A stretch of 64,000 bases of DNA from CBDATA01 sp965215615 (GTDB lineage: Bacteria > Acidobacteriota > Vicinamibacteria > Marinacidobacterales > Marinacidobacteraceae): the NCBI GenBank assembly GCA_965215615.1, contig OZ244068.1:992001-1056000 (forward strand), given 5' to 3'. Below are positions 1 through 9,000 of this stretch, one piece after another. The position numbers were made by a program, and so were the translations under genes. Position 1 is the stretch's first letter; each line of letters begins with the position of its first letter. The notes under the pieces are model-generated. The model did not search any database, was not told the DNA's origin, and saw only the letters and a list, made by a program, of their open reading frames with translations.

Positions 1-305
1 TCGATGCGACCTTCGAGCTTCCCGGAGTGGAGCTCTCGCTCGGGGGGACTCCCGGTTGTGCGACGGTGGAGGAGATGACCCCGATCGTCGAAGCGGCGCT
101 CGGCGGCGAACCGGGCCGCGCCGAGAGCCTCTTCTTCTCGGGAGTCCAGCTCGGCCGGTGCACCCTGCTGGATGCCGGAAGCGAGGCCATCTTCCTTTCG
201 GCGGAGATCGCCGGCGAGGAGGACTCGGCCTACGATCTCGCGCTCGTGTTCGCCGAAACCGACAACTGGTGGACGCTCGGGGATTTCCTGAACGAGAGCG
301 AGTAG
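1..305 (+). CDS. C-terminal part of an unrecognised protein (cut by window edge)
   Basis: The third frame is open from the first base to a TAG at 303-305, giving about 100 residues with no stop. An internal GTG at 27 could be a start, but in-frame codons upstream of it (DATFELPGVE) continue the same compositional style, so I read this as the 3' end of a gene that begins outside the window. The peptide is acidic with two Cys (GRCTLL, PGCATV) and ends WWTLGDFLNESE. I recognise no family. It converges tail-to-tail, with no spacer, on the 3-hydroxyacyl-CoA dehydrogenase. Confidence 0.6.
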   Translation, partial: DATFELPGVELSLGGTPGCATVEEMTPIVEAALGGEPGRAESLFFSGVQLGRCTLLDAGSEAIFLSAEIAGEEDSAYDLALVFAETDNWWTLGDFLNESE

Positions 306-1448
306 TCAGCGATTCCGGGCCCGGAACAGCGGGCCGCCCTGCGCCTTCGGGAACCCGTAGCCGAGCGTCCAGATCAGGTCCACGTCGGCATCGTGCCGCG
401 CGATCCCTTCGGAGACGATCCGGCGACCCTCTTCCTCCAGCGCGCCGAGGCACCGCTCCCGGATCTCTTCGCCTTTCACGGCGCGACGGAGGATCCCGGC
501 GTTTGCCGATTCCTCGGCGAGGATTGCCGCGACCTCGGGGTCCGGTTGTGGCGTGCGGCTTCCCGGCGGATAGCGAAAGAAGCCGCGACCCGTTTTCTGG
601 CCGAAGCGGCCTGCCTCCGCCAGCCGGTCGGCGACCACTTCTTTCGCCCCGGTGAGCCGCTTTCTGGCGGACCAGCCGATGTCGAGACCAGCGAGATCGG
701 CGACCGCGAAGGGCCCCATCGGGAAGCCGAACTCGCGGAGCGCCTCGTCCACCGATTCCGGAAGCGCGCCTTCGAGCAGCAGTCGGTCTGCCGCCCGGCG
801 GTAGGCGTAGAGCATCCGGTTGCCCACGAAGCCGGGACAAACCCCGACCGCCACCGGAACCTTCCCGAGCGCGACGGCGAGTGCGCGGGTGGCCTCGCGG
901 GTCGCCGTCGAAGTTCGCCCGCCCACTACCACTTCCACGAGCCGCATCACGTGTGCGGGGGTGAAGAAGTGGGCGCCGATGACCCGCTCCGGCCGGTTCG
1001 TGGCATCGGCGATCCGGTCGAGGTCGAGCGTCGAGGTGTTGCTCGCGAGGATCGTCCCCGGTGGTGCCAGGCGGTCCATTTCGGCGAAGACGCGGCGCTT
1101 GGTTTCGAGATCCTCGAAGACCGCTTCGATCACGAAATCGGTGCGGGCGACCGATTCGGAAGATGCACGACGGATGTTTTCCCTCCGGGATGCCGCTTCT
1201 GCCTCGGTCAGCCGCCCTTTCGCCACCGCGCGCCCGAGCGTTTCGTCGAGCGCCGCGAGACTCCGCTCCCATGCGGAGTCGTCCGGCTCATGGATCCGGA
1301 CCGGAAAGCCCGACCCGGCGGCGGCGAGCGCGATGCCGCGCCCCATCGTCCCGAAGCCGACGATTCCGATCCCCGCCGGTGCGAGCGCCCGGTCCACCTC
1401 CACCGCATCGGCCTCGGCGGCAGCGAGGTAGGCGGCGGCATCGGACAT
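306..1448 (-). CDS. 3-hydroxyacyl-CoA dehydrogenase, NAD-dependent
   Basis: 380 residues. It oxidises L-3-hydroxyacyl-CoA to 3-ketoacyl-CoA in beta-oxidation or butanoate metabolism, in the cytoplasm. A Rossmann NAD site GFGTMGRGIA lies at about 31-40, the acidic end of strand 2 is in RIHEPD, and the catalytic His is in GAHFFTPAHVM (H160), with the partner Glu in VIEAVFEDL. Two C-terminal 3HCDH segments follow (about 195-290 and 305-375, the latter with GYGFPKAQGGPL), a layout usual for the dehydrogenase half of FadB/FadJ-type proteins; no hydratase domain is attached. The ATG is preceded at 8 bases by TAGGCT and no Shine-Dalgarno sequence. It is divergent from the hydantoinase gene. Physiological chain length cannot be told. 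Confidence 0.9.
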   Translation of the reverse strand: MSDAAAYLAAAEADAVEVDRALAPAGIGIVGFGTMGRGIALAAAGSGFPVRIHEPDDSAWERSLAALDETLGRAVAKGRLTEAEAASRRENIRRASSESVARTDFVIEAVFEDLETKRRVFAEMDRLAPPGTILASNTSTLDLDRIADATNRPERVIGAHFFTPAHVMRLVEVVVGGRTSTATREATRALAVALGKVPVAVGVCPGFVGNRMLYAYRRAADRLLLEGALPESVDEALREFGFPMGPFAVADLAGLDIGWSARKRLTGAKEVVADRLAEAGRFGQKTGRGFFRYPPGSRTPQPDPEVAAILAEESANAGILRRAVKGEEIRERCLGALEEEGRRIVSEGIARHDADVDLIWTLGYGFPKAQGGPLFRARNR

Positions 1449-1456
1449 GAGTCGTA

Positions 1457-1487
1457 AGCCTAGTCAGGATCGGCCCGCCGGTAGAAT
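1457..1487. promoter_or_regulatory. Divergent -10 elements for two leaderless-type genes
   Basis: On the minus strand TAGGCT (1462-1457) lies 8 bases before the dehydrogenase ATG. On the plus strand TAGAAT (1482-1487) lies 10 bases before the hydantoinase ATG at 1498. Neither start has a purine-rich ribosome-binding site. No convincing -35 box is visible for either. Confidence 0.5.
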
Positions 1488-1497
1488 CGCCGCGCTC

Positions 1498-2964
1498 ATG
1501 GCGTTCGATCTGGTGGTGCGCGGAGGCGAGGTGTTCGCCGGAGGGGGACTCCGGACCGCCGAAATCGGGGTCACGAACGGGGTCATCGAGGCGGTCGCGC
1601 CGGGGCTCGGGGCCGGCCGTCGCGAAATCCGGGCGAACGGAAGGTTGGTTCTTCCGGGAGGAGTGGATGCCCACACCCACATCGAGCAGCGTTCCTCGAT
1701 GGGCCTCATGTGCGCTGACGATTTCCACTCCGGAACCGTTTCGGCGACCTGCGGTGGCACCACGACGATCATCAGCTTCGCGGTCCAGGGACGCGGGGAA
1801 TCTCCCCGTCGGGTGGTCGCCGATTACCACCGGCTCGCGGGTCCGAAGGCGGTCGCCGATTACGGATTCCACCTGATCGTCTCCGATCCGACACCGGAGG
1901 CACTCGGGACCGAGCTCCCGGAACTCGTGGCCGGGGGCGTGACCAGCTTCAAGATCTACATGACCTACGACCTGGTCCGCCTCGACGACCGTCAGTTTCT
2001 CGACGTGCTGGAGGCGGCGCGCCGGATGGGGGCGCTCACCATGGTCCACGCCGAGAACCACGACATGATCGGCTGGATGAGCGACCGACTGGTGGACGAA
2101 GGTCACGCCGCGCCGAAGTTCCACGCGCCCGGCCACCCGCAGCTCGCCGAGAGCGAAGCCACCGCGCGGGCGGTGGATCTGGCCGAGCTCGTGGACGCGC
2201 CGCTCTACGTGGTGCATGTTTCCTCGAAAGAGGCGGCGAAGGTTCTGGGAGCGGCCCGCCGGCGCGGCCTCAAGGTGTTCGCCGAGACCTGTCCCCAGTA
2301 TCTGTTGCTCACCGCCGAGGATCTCGATCGGCCGGGGATGGAGGGCGCCAAGTTCTGCTGCAGCCCGGCACCCCGGGACCAGGCCTGCCAGGAAGCGCTC
2401 TGGAAGGGAATCGCCGAAGGGGTCTTCGACGTGGTGAGTTCCGACCATGCCCCCTACAGCTTCGACGAGCAGGGGAAGCTCGCCGCCGGTCCGGAGCCGC
2501 CGTTCCCGAAGATCTGCAACGGGGTGCCCGGAGTGGAGCTTCGGTTGCCGCTGCTCTTCTCGGAAGGGGTGGGCAAGGGGAGGCTCTCGCTCGCCCGCTT
2601 CGTCGAGGTCGGTTGCGAAGCGCCGGCCCGGCTGTTCGGGGCGTACCCGAGGAAAGGGGTCATCCAGCCCGGAAGCGATGCCGATTTCGCGCTCTGGGAT
2701 CCCGACCACGAGAAGACGGTGCGTTGGGCCGATCTTCACGACAACGTGGGGTACTCCCCCTACGAGGATCGCCGGATCAAGGGGTTCCCGGAGACGGTGC
2801 TCCGACGGGGCGAGGTGGTGGTGGAAGGCTTCGAGCCCTGCGCTGCCCGGGGCAGCGGCCGGTTCCTCGTCCGCGACCGGCCCGAATCGGCGAGTCCGCT
2901 CGGCCGGCCTTCGGAGGCGGTGGAGATCGCGCGCCGGTTCGGCGCGGAGGATTTCCTCAGGTAG
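1498..2964 (+). CDS. Dihydropyrimidinase / D-hydantoinase
   Basis: 488 residues from ATG 1498. An in-frame ATG at 1447 exists but would overlap the divergent gene and would place the TAGAAT element inside the coding region. This cyclic amidohydrolase opens dihydropyrimidine or hydantoin rings (N-carbamoyl amino acid products). The full metal set of the family is present: H59 and H61 in DAHTHIE, K152 in TSFKIYMTYD (the lysine that is carboxylated), H184 in VHAENHD, H240 in VVHVSS and D316 in SSDHAPYS. Length is normal. It sits in a neighbourhood of catabolic enzymes, but no carbamoylase or dihydropyrimidine dehydrogenase is adjacent, so the natural substrate is open. Confidence 0.9.
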   Translation: MAFDLVVRGGEVFAGGGLRTAEIGVTNGVIEAVAPGLGAGRREIRANGRLVLPGGVDAHTHIEQRSSMGLMCADDFHSGTVSATCGGTTTIISFAVQGRGESPRRVVADYHRLAGPKAVADYGFHLIVSDPTPEALGTELPELVAGGVTSFKIYMTYDLVRLDDRQFLDVLEAARRMGALTMVHAENHDMIGWMSDRLVDEGHAAPKFHAPGHPQLAESEATARAVDLAELVDAPLYVVHVSSKEAAKVLGAARRRGLKVFAETCPQYLLLTAEDLDRPGMEGAKFCCSPAPRDQACQEALWKGIAEGVFDVVSSDHAPYSFDEQGKLAAGPEPPFPKICNGVPGVELRLPLLFSEGVGKGRLSLARFVEVGCEAPARLFGAYPRKGVIQPGSDADFALWDPDHEKTVRWADLHDNVGYSPYEDRRIKGFPETVLRRGEVVVEGFEPCAARGSGRFLVRDRPESASPLGRPSEAVEIARRFGAEDFLR

Positions 2965-3151
2965 AGGACGGGGTGGCGTCCGTTTCCCGCCCCTCGAACG
3001 CAGCCAGCAAATCTTCCGGGAGGGGCTCGAAGAAACTCTCCGGAATCTTCAATCCCTTGTCGATCCCGACCGGGCGCTTTCGCGTTGGTGGCCGGGGCAG
3101 GGGGCGGATTTCGGCGATCTCCTCGTTGTGATCTTGAACAGTGCCCCGGGC
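2957..3151 (-). pseudogene. C-terminal remnant of a Phd/YefM-type antitoxin
   Basis: Directly after the sulfatase stop, and in the same frame, there are 64 open codons without ATG or GTG. They encode HNEEIAEIRPL, then RKRPVGIDKG, then PESFFEPLPEDLLAAFEG and a stop at 2957-2959. This order (a VAxIxPL-like end of the Phd core, an Arg-rich G-x-x-KG segment, then a D/E-FxxPLPExLLxAFEG tail) is the usual C-terminal half of prevent-host-death antitoxins that pair with PIN toxins. The N-terminal DNA-binding half is missing, and no PIN gene follows because the hydantoinase 3' end lies there (8-bp tail overlap). I read it as the scar of a lost toxin-antitoxin pair. Family match is from memory of the motif. 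Confidence 0.5.
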
Positions 3152-4792
3152 TCAGCGGATGGGGACGGGAGGGCCGAAACCCCGGTCTTCGTTGGTCACG
3201 ATCACGCCGTTCTCCTCGACGTAGCGGTCCCACTCCGCCAGAACGTCCTCGAGCATCTCCGGACGCTCGGCTGCAAGGTCGCGGAGCTCGCCGGGATCCT
3301 CTTCCAGGTTGAAGAGGTGCCAGCGGCTCTCGCCCATCGGCGGCGCGAGCCAGGTGGCTTTCCAGGGGCCCTTCCGGATTGCCCGGCGACCGAAAATCTC
3401 CCACCCGGCGGCGACCTCTTCGTGGACCCGCTCGGTTTCGCCGCGCAGCAGCGCTCCGAGGGACCGGCCGGTGGGCATGATCCGGGCGCTTCCCGGCTCG
3501 GCGATCCCGGCGAACTCGAGGAATGTCGGAAAGAGGTCGGTCACCTGGACGAACGCCCCGGTAGTCGTCCCCGGAAGCCGGCCGGCCATCCTCTCCGGCA
3601 GAACGGCGAACGCGGGAACCCGGATGCCGCCCTCGTGGACGAATTGCTTGAAATAGCGGAAGGGAGCGGTGGAGGCGTGCGCCCACTCCGGCCCGGTGAA
3701 GACGAACGAACCCATGCGCCCCATCTGCTCGTAGGAGAGGTCGAAATGGGCCGGAAGGAAGCTCGCGTTGTCCGCGAGGCCCATCACATCCTCGCCGGAG
3801 GCTCCGTTGTCGGAGAAAAAGAGGATGACGGTGTTGTCGTGGAGATCCATCTCCCGAAGCGCCGTGACGAGACGAGCCACGTGGTGGTCGAGCCGCTCCA
3901 CCATCGCGGCGTAGAGCTCCATCTTGCGTGCCTGCGTCCGTTGCTCCCCGGCGCTCAGGTCGCTCCACTTCCGGGCGTAGTCGGGGAGGGGCGGAGCGGC
4001 GATGGTCTCCTTGATCACCCCGAGGCGTTTCGCTCCGGCGATCCTCCGCTCGACGAGCCTCTCCCAGCCGTCGTCGTATGCCCCGGCGTAGAGGTCGAGA
4101 AACTCGTCCGGAACCTGGAGCGGCCAGTGCGGGGCGGTGTAGGTTCCGAGCGCGAAGAAGGGCTTTCCGGCCTCGGTGGCTTCCCGGATGTAGCCGATCA
4201 GTTCGTCGGTGTAGGTGCGGGTGGAATAGAACCCGGCGGGAAGCGGGACCAGCTCGCCGTCCCGGCGGTAGCGGATCGGATCGAAGGAGTCCACCGGGGC
4301 CGCATCCTCGAAGTGGCTCGCCGCGCCGGTGAGCAGGACGAACGAGCGGTCGAAGCCCCGCGCCGGGGGACTCTGGTCTTCTGCCTGGCCGAGATGCCAC
4401 TTGCCGGCGATCGAGGTGTGGTAGCCGTTCTCCCGCATGATCTTCGGGAGGTGGAGCACGTGTTCGTTCAGGTATCCCTCGTACCCGATCCGCCCCTCCA
4501 GATCCTCGCCCATCAGCGAGGCCATCCCTCCGAGTCCAGCCCGGTGGTGGTCCACCCCGGAGAGCAGCATCGCGCGGGTGGGGGAGCAGGTCGCCGCGGT
4601 GTAGAAACTGGTGAACCGGGTTCCGGAGGCGGCGAGCCGGTCGAGGTTCGGGGTCCGGATTTCCCCGCCGAAGGCCCCGATGTCGGTGTAGCCGAGATCG
4701 TCGGCGATGAGGACCAGGAAGTTGGGAGGCTCGGGTGCGGGATCCGAGCAGGCGGCGAGGGCGAGGAGGGCGGCGGGGAATCGGAGACGCAC
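3152..4792 (-). CDS. Arylsulfatase-type lipoprotein (formylglycine sulfatase)
   Basis: 546 residues from GTG 4792. The N-terminus MRLRFPAALLALAAC is a lipoprotein signal with lipobox Cys at 15, so the enzyme is exported and lipid-anchored. The alkaline-phosphatase fold is signalled by FLVLIADDLGYTDIGAFGG (metal Asp 31-32), the sulfatase signature CSPTR at 69-73 (Cys converted to formylglycine by a separate enzyme not in this window), AGKWHLGQ, and LFFSDNGASGE. It hydrolyses sulfate esters, probably on glycans or aryl compounds. The gene starts 8 bases after galK, so lhr-galK-sulfatase could be co-transcribed. A CATAAT box 7 bases before the GTG suggests its own promoter too. Confidence 0.9.
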   Translation of the reverse strand: MRLRFPAALLALAACSDPAPEPPNFLVLIADDLGYTDIGAFGGEIRTPNLDRLAASGTRFTSFYTAATCSPTRAMLLSGVDHHRAGLGGMASLMGEDLEGRIGYEGYLNEHVLHLPKIMRENGYHTSIAGKWHLGQAEDQSPPARGFDRSFVLLTGAASHFEDAAPVDSFDPIRYRRDGELVPLPAGFYSTRTYTDELIGYIREATEAGKPFFALGTYTAPHWPLQVPDEFLDLYAGAYDDGWERLVERRIAGAKRLGVIKETIAAPPLPDYARKWSDLSAGEQRTQARKMELYAAMVERLDHHVARLVTALREMDLHDNTVILFFSDNGASGEDVMGLADNASFLPAHFDLSYEQMGRMGSFVFTGPEWAHASTAPFRYFKQFVHEGGIRVPAFAVLPERMAGRLPGTTTGAFVQVTDLFPTFLEFAGIAEPGSARIMPTGRSLGALLRGETERVHEEVAAGWEIFGRRAIRKGPWKATWLAPPMGESRWHLFNLEEDPGELRDLAAERPEMLEDVLAEWDRYVEENGVIVTNEDRGFGPPVPIR

Positions 4793-4800
4793 GGCGGCGA

Positions 4801-6021
4801 TTATGGCGAACCGGATTCCGGATCGCTCGCCCGGTCCGGGATCGGGAACACCTTCGCGCCGCCCGCCGGGGTGGCATCGAGTAGTGCCGCCTCCGGTGAG
4901 AGTCCACGGGGGCGGTAGAAGCTCTCCATGAGCTGCTCCCGAATTCCCGGCAGGGCGCGAGGCTCCGCAAGGATCACTACCGAACCCCCGAATCCCGCGC
5001 CGGTGAGCCGCGCTCCGAGCGCGCCCGCTTTCCGGGCCTGCTCCACGAGATCGTCGAGGCCCGCGGTGCTCACCTCGAAGTCGTCCCGAAGCGAATCGTG
5101 CGCTTCGTTCAGGAGTCGGCCGAGCGTCGCGACATCGCCTTCTTCGAGGGCGCGAGCGGCATTCCGGGTCCGCTCCGCTTCGGTCACCAGGTGGCGGGAG
5201 CGCCGGTCGAGGGGCGAAGGCAGGTGGCGCGCCGCCCGCAGCAGTGTCTTCCCGGAGGTGGCGGCGAAAGGTGCCGGGTAGTCCGGGCCGAAGCCGCCGC
5301 CGTCCGGAGGTGTCTCGCGGAGTCGCGCGATCGCGGTGTGAGCCTCCTGCACCCGCTGATCGAAAACCTGACCCAATGGGCCGCCCTTTTCGGCGACTTC
5401 TCCGCTGAAGGCGGCGAGAAAGCCGAACCGATCCGGATCCACCGGAATCTGCCGCCAGTCGGGCTCGTGGAAGTCGATCCAGAGCGCGTGTCCGGCCTGC
5501 GCTCCGAGCGCCACCGACTGGTCCATCGCACCGCCGGCGATCGCGACTCCCTGTTCGGCCGCAGCCACGAGGAGCGCGAGCTTCGGAAACGGGATGGCCC
5601 GGTGGTTCACCCGCAGGAGAGCGAGTGCCGCCGCAACCACGAGGGAAGACGAGGAAGAGAGGCCCGAAGCGATGGGAAGGTTCGAGACCACCATGCCGTC
5701 GAAACCCCGATCGAATTTCTCGACGCTCCCGGCGGCGGCGATGTAGCGCCCCCAGCCGTCCACGCTTTCTCCGGGCGTGAAACGGATTTCCGCGAACGCC
5801 GGGTTCCGGTTCGCGCAGCGGATGACCCGGTCGGATCGTGGCCGGAAGGCGATGGCGATCCCGTGCGAGAGGGCGAACGGCAGCACCGGAAGCTCGCAGT
5901 AATCCACGTGCTCCCCGATCAGGTTGACCCGCCCCGGCGCGAAGCCGATTCCGGTGGCCGGAGCGCCGTATCGCTCCCGAAAGGCTTCGGCCGCCTGCCG
6001 GAGCAGTCGTTTGCGGTGCAC
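4801..6021 (-). CDS. galK: Galactokinase (GHMP family)
   Basis: 406 residues from GTG 6021, two bases after the lhr stop; the frame stays open further upstream inside lhr, but that part has lhr-shadow composition. It phosphorylates a sugar (galactose in the family) at C1 using ATP. Motifs in order: the sugar-binding signature GRVNLIGEHVDY (30-41; the usual Thr before DY is Val), the GHMP ATP loop SGLSSSSSL, GGAMDQSVA and the C-terminal TGAGFGGS. Length matches bacterial GalK. No galT, galE or galactosidase is adjacent; the sulfatase that follows could release a sugar from sulfated glycans, but this link is only positional. A related sugar kinase specificity cannot be excluded. Confidence 0.85.
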   Translation of the reverse strand: MHRKRLLRQAAEAFRERYGAPATGIGFAPGRVNLIGEHVDYCELPVLPFALSHGIAIAFRPRSDRVIRCANRNPAFAEIRFTPGESVDGWGRYIAAAGSVEKFDRGFDGMVVSNLPIASGLSSSSSLVVAAALALLRVNHRAIPFPKLALLVAAAEQGVAIAGGAMDQSVALGAQAGHALWIDFHEPDWRQIPVDPDRFGFLAAFSGEVAEKGGPLGQVFDQRVQEAHTAIARLRETPPDGGGFGPDYPAPFAATSGKTLLRAARHLPSPLDRRSRHLVTEAERTRNAARALEEGDVATLGRLLNEAHDSLRDDFEVSTAGLDDLVEQARKAGALGARLTGAGFGGSVVILAEPRALPGIREQLMESFYRPRGLSPEAALLDATPAGGAKVFPIPDRASDPESGSP

Positions 6022-6023
6022 GC

Positions 6024-9000
6024 TCAGGCGGCGTCCAGCACGCCGTCCGCGACCGTGAGCTTCCGTGAGGCGGAGGTCGGGATGCGCGGGCCGGGAAACA
6101 GGATGCCCGAAAGGTTCAGCGGGTCGGAGGCCGCAATCGCGATCGGCGGCTCGGCTTCGGGGGAACGGCGGAGTTCCCGCACCGCCCGCGGGATGGCGAA
6201 CTGTTCTCCCCCGAAGGCGCTCACGAACCGCCCGCCATAGACCTCGCCCCGCATCTCCAGCCGGCGGAGCGCCAACTGGAGTCCTCGCCAGCGGCCCTCC
6301 AGCCGCTCCCGTTTCATCAGGTCGCGGAAAACGACTCCCCACCGGTCGAGGAGGCGGCGCGCCAGTTCTTCGTCCGGGAGCTCGCCGCCGGATTCGAGCA
6401 GCGCCCATCGTCCCGCCCCGTATCGCGCCCGGGCCCGCCGATGGCGTCCGTGGCCGGTGCGACGGCGCGGGTTCATCAACGCCCGCAGGTTGTCGAAACC
6501 GTCAGCCGTGACCACTCCTGCCGCGGTGAGTTCCCAGAGCGCGTCTTCGAGCGCCGCCGGCAGGAGCCCGGTTGCGTCGAGTAGCTCGGTGAAGAACGAA
6601 GCTCCCCGCTCTTCGAGCCGTTTTCGCACCGCTTCCGCCGCCGAAGAGACGCGCGGCATCTCGCCCGCCCCGCGCCAGTCCTTGAGCCGTTCGCGGGGAA
6701 GGAGCGCGATGGGGGCGGCCCGGGTGGGTCGCAGCGGGGTCCGTTCCCCGGTCTCCGGCGGCCGAAGGCGCCCCCAGGCCACCGCCCCCGAAAGGCAGTG
6801 AGCATCCAGCCAGTCCCGCCGGTAGCCGGTCACCCGCAGCGGCAGGATGTCCCGCTCCCACGCCGCTGCCGGGGCCTCCATCCCCTGGAGCTGTTCGAGA
6901 ACTTCCCGGACCCCACCCGGCCCGAAGACCCGCGATTCGGGGGCGGCGTGCTGCCAGCGGGTCAGGAAGGCCATGAACCGCGCGGTGCTGACCGGCGCGG
7001 AGTCCTTCCGAAGGTGCGCGAGGGTGAGGCGGTGGATCCGGGCGAGAACCCGGCGGTGGCACCACTCCTCGTCGCCGCCTTCCCGAAAGGTTCCCCGAAG
7101 GATGAGTCCTTCGGCTTCGAGGATGGCGAGTCCGGCCCTGACCGAGGCCTCCGGGAGCGCGAGTGAATCGGCGAGGCGGTCGGCCCGGACCGGTCCCGAA
7201 TTGTCGAGAACACCCCGCAGTAGGGCGGCGACGACTCCGGCCCGGCTTTCGGGAAGCGGTTCCGCGGGAAGTTCCGCAAGCGTGCTTTCGAGAGAGCCCT
7301 CCGGCCAGAGCGACCGGGCGAGCGCCGCCCGTTCGGCGGGAACCCAAAAACGCCGCCCGGAGATTTCGAGAACGGCAGCCCGGTGGCTCGCGGCCAGCTC
7401 CTCCATCCACACCCGCCATTCCTCCCGTTCCGGCAGCGCCCCCGCAGTCAAAAGCGCGTCGTGGAGTTCCTCCGGGTCCCGGACCAGTGGTGCGGCTTCT
7501 TCCGCTGCCTGCCGGATGGCCTCCTCCGAGAGGCGGGCCTCCCGGTCGAGTTCGGGAGGGAGCGACCGACTCATGCGCACCGCCCGCGCCCGCCGCTCCT
7601 CGAGCGGAGCGGGGTCGAGGAAGGCGAAGGGGCTCGAGTTCAGAATCTCGGCGGAGAAGGGCGAGGCTTCCGGGTTGTCCCGGGCGACCGTCCGGATCCG
7701 GCCGCTCCGGATGCCTTCGAGAACCTCGACCAGCCCGTCGAGATCCATCAGCTCTTCGAGACCGTTCCGGATCGTCTCGTCCACCAGCGGGTGCTCCGGA
7801 ATCCGGACTTCGCCGGCGAGGTTTTCAGCGCAGGCGGCCTGATCGGGGAACACCGCGGCGAGCAGGTCGTCCGCGAGCATCCGCTGGATCGCCGGGGGAA
7901 CCCGGCGGCCGTTTCGCATCCGCATCAGCAGCAGCGACCGGGTGGCGTTGTGGCGGAAGCGCGCGTCGAAGAGCGGATACCCGAGCATCGCCTGGGTGAG
8001 GACCTCCTTCACGTTTTCCGGGTTCAGGAACCGGAAGACCGATTCGAGCGGAAACGAATGGAGGTCGGTGAGCGAGATGTTCACTCCGTCGTCGGTGGCA
8101 GCGGCCTGAAGCTCCAGGTTGAAGCTGCGGCAGAACCGCTTGCGGAGTGCGAGGCCCCAGGCGCGATTGACCCGGATGCCGAAAGGGGCGTGGAGGACGA
8201 GCTGCATGCCGCCGGACTCGTCGAAGAAGCGCTCCGCCACCACGGTGGATGCGGCCGGCATGGCTCCGAGCGAGGCGCGCCCGGCCTTCAGGTAGCGGAT
8301 CAACTGGTCGGTCCCCGATTCGTCGAGGCCGGCTTCGCCGAGCAGCGTCTCCGCCGTCTTCCGGTCTGCCTCGTCGAGTCGTTCGCGGAGATCCGAGACC
8401 GCGGCGGAGAGTTCCCGGGTACGGCCCGGAGCTTCACCGCGCCAGAAGGGGATGGTGGGGAGCGCGCCGGCCGCGTCCTCCACCCGGAGATCGCCGCCGC
8501 TGATGCGGCGAACCCGCCACGCCGCTGTTCCGAGCTGGAAGACCATGCCCCGGGAGCTCTCGATGGCGAAATCCTCGTCCACGCTGCCGACCACCCGGTC
8601 GTCGGGTTCCGCCACCACCCGGTATTCGGCGGTCTCCGGGATCGCCCCACCGCCCTGGATGGCGGCGAGCCGTGCTCCCCGCCGGGCGCGGACCATCCCG
8701 TGAACCCGGTCCAGATGAAGGAGTGCGCCCCGGCGTCCCCGGGCGGTTGCGACACCGTCACCCAGCATCTGCAGCAGGTCGTCGAAGGTGGAGCGCTCGA
8801 GGTTCCGGTAGGGATAGACCTCCCGGACGAGCGAGAAGAGATCGTCCCGCTTTTCCGGTTCGGCGCTTGCACCGAGCTCGGCGACGAGCTGTTGCGCAAG
8901 GATGTCGAGCGGTGCCTCCGGGATGCGGATTCGGTCCAGCTCGCCTGCCCGGATGGCGCGAACCGTGGCGGCGCACTGGACGAGTTCATCCCGGGTGAAC

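Noticed and set aside
2447..4918. 823-codon plus-strand frame over the hydantoinase end and the sulfatase
   Set aside because: Spans two real genes and an intergenic junction and has an Arg/Ser-rich shadow composition.
6016..6021. Avoidance of the ApaLI site GTGCAC as proof of the specificity of the R-M system
   Set aside because: GTGCAC occurs at least here, at 158-163 and near 53512, and I did not make a statistical count; specificity stays open.
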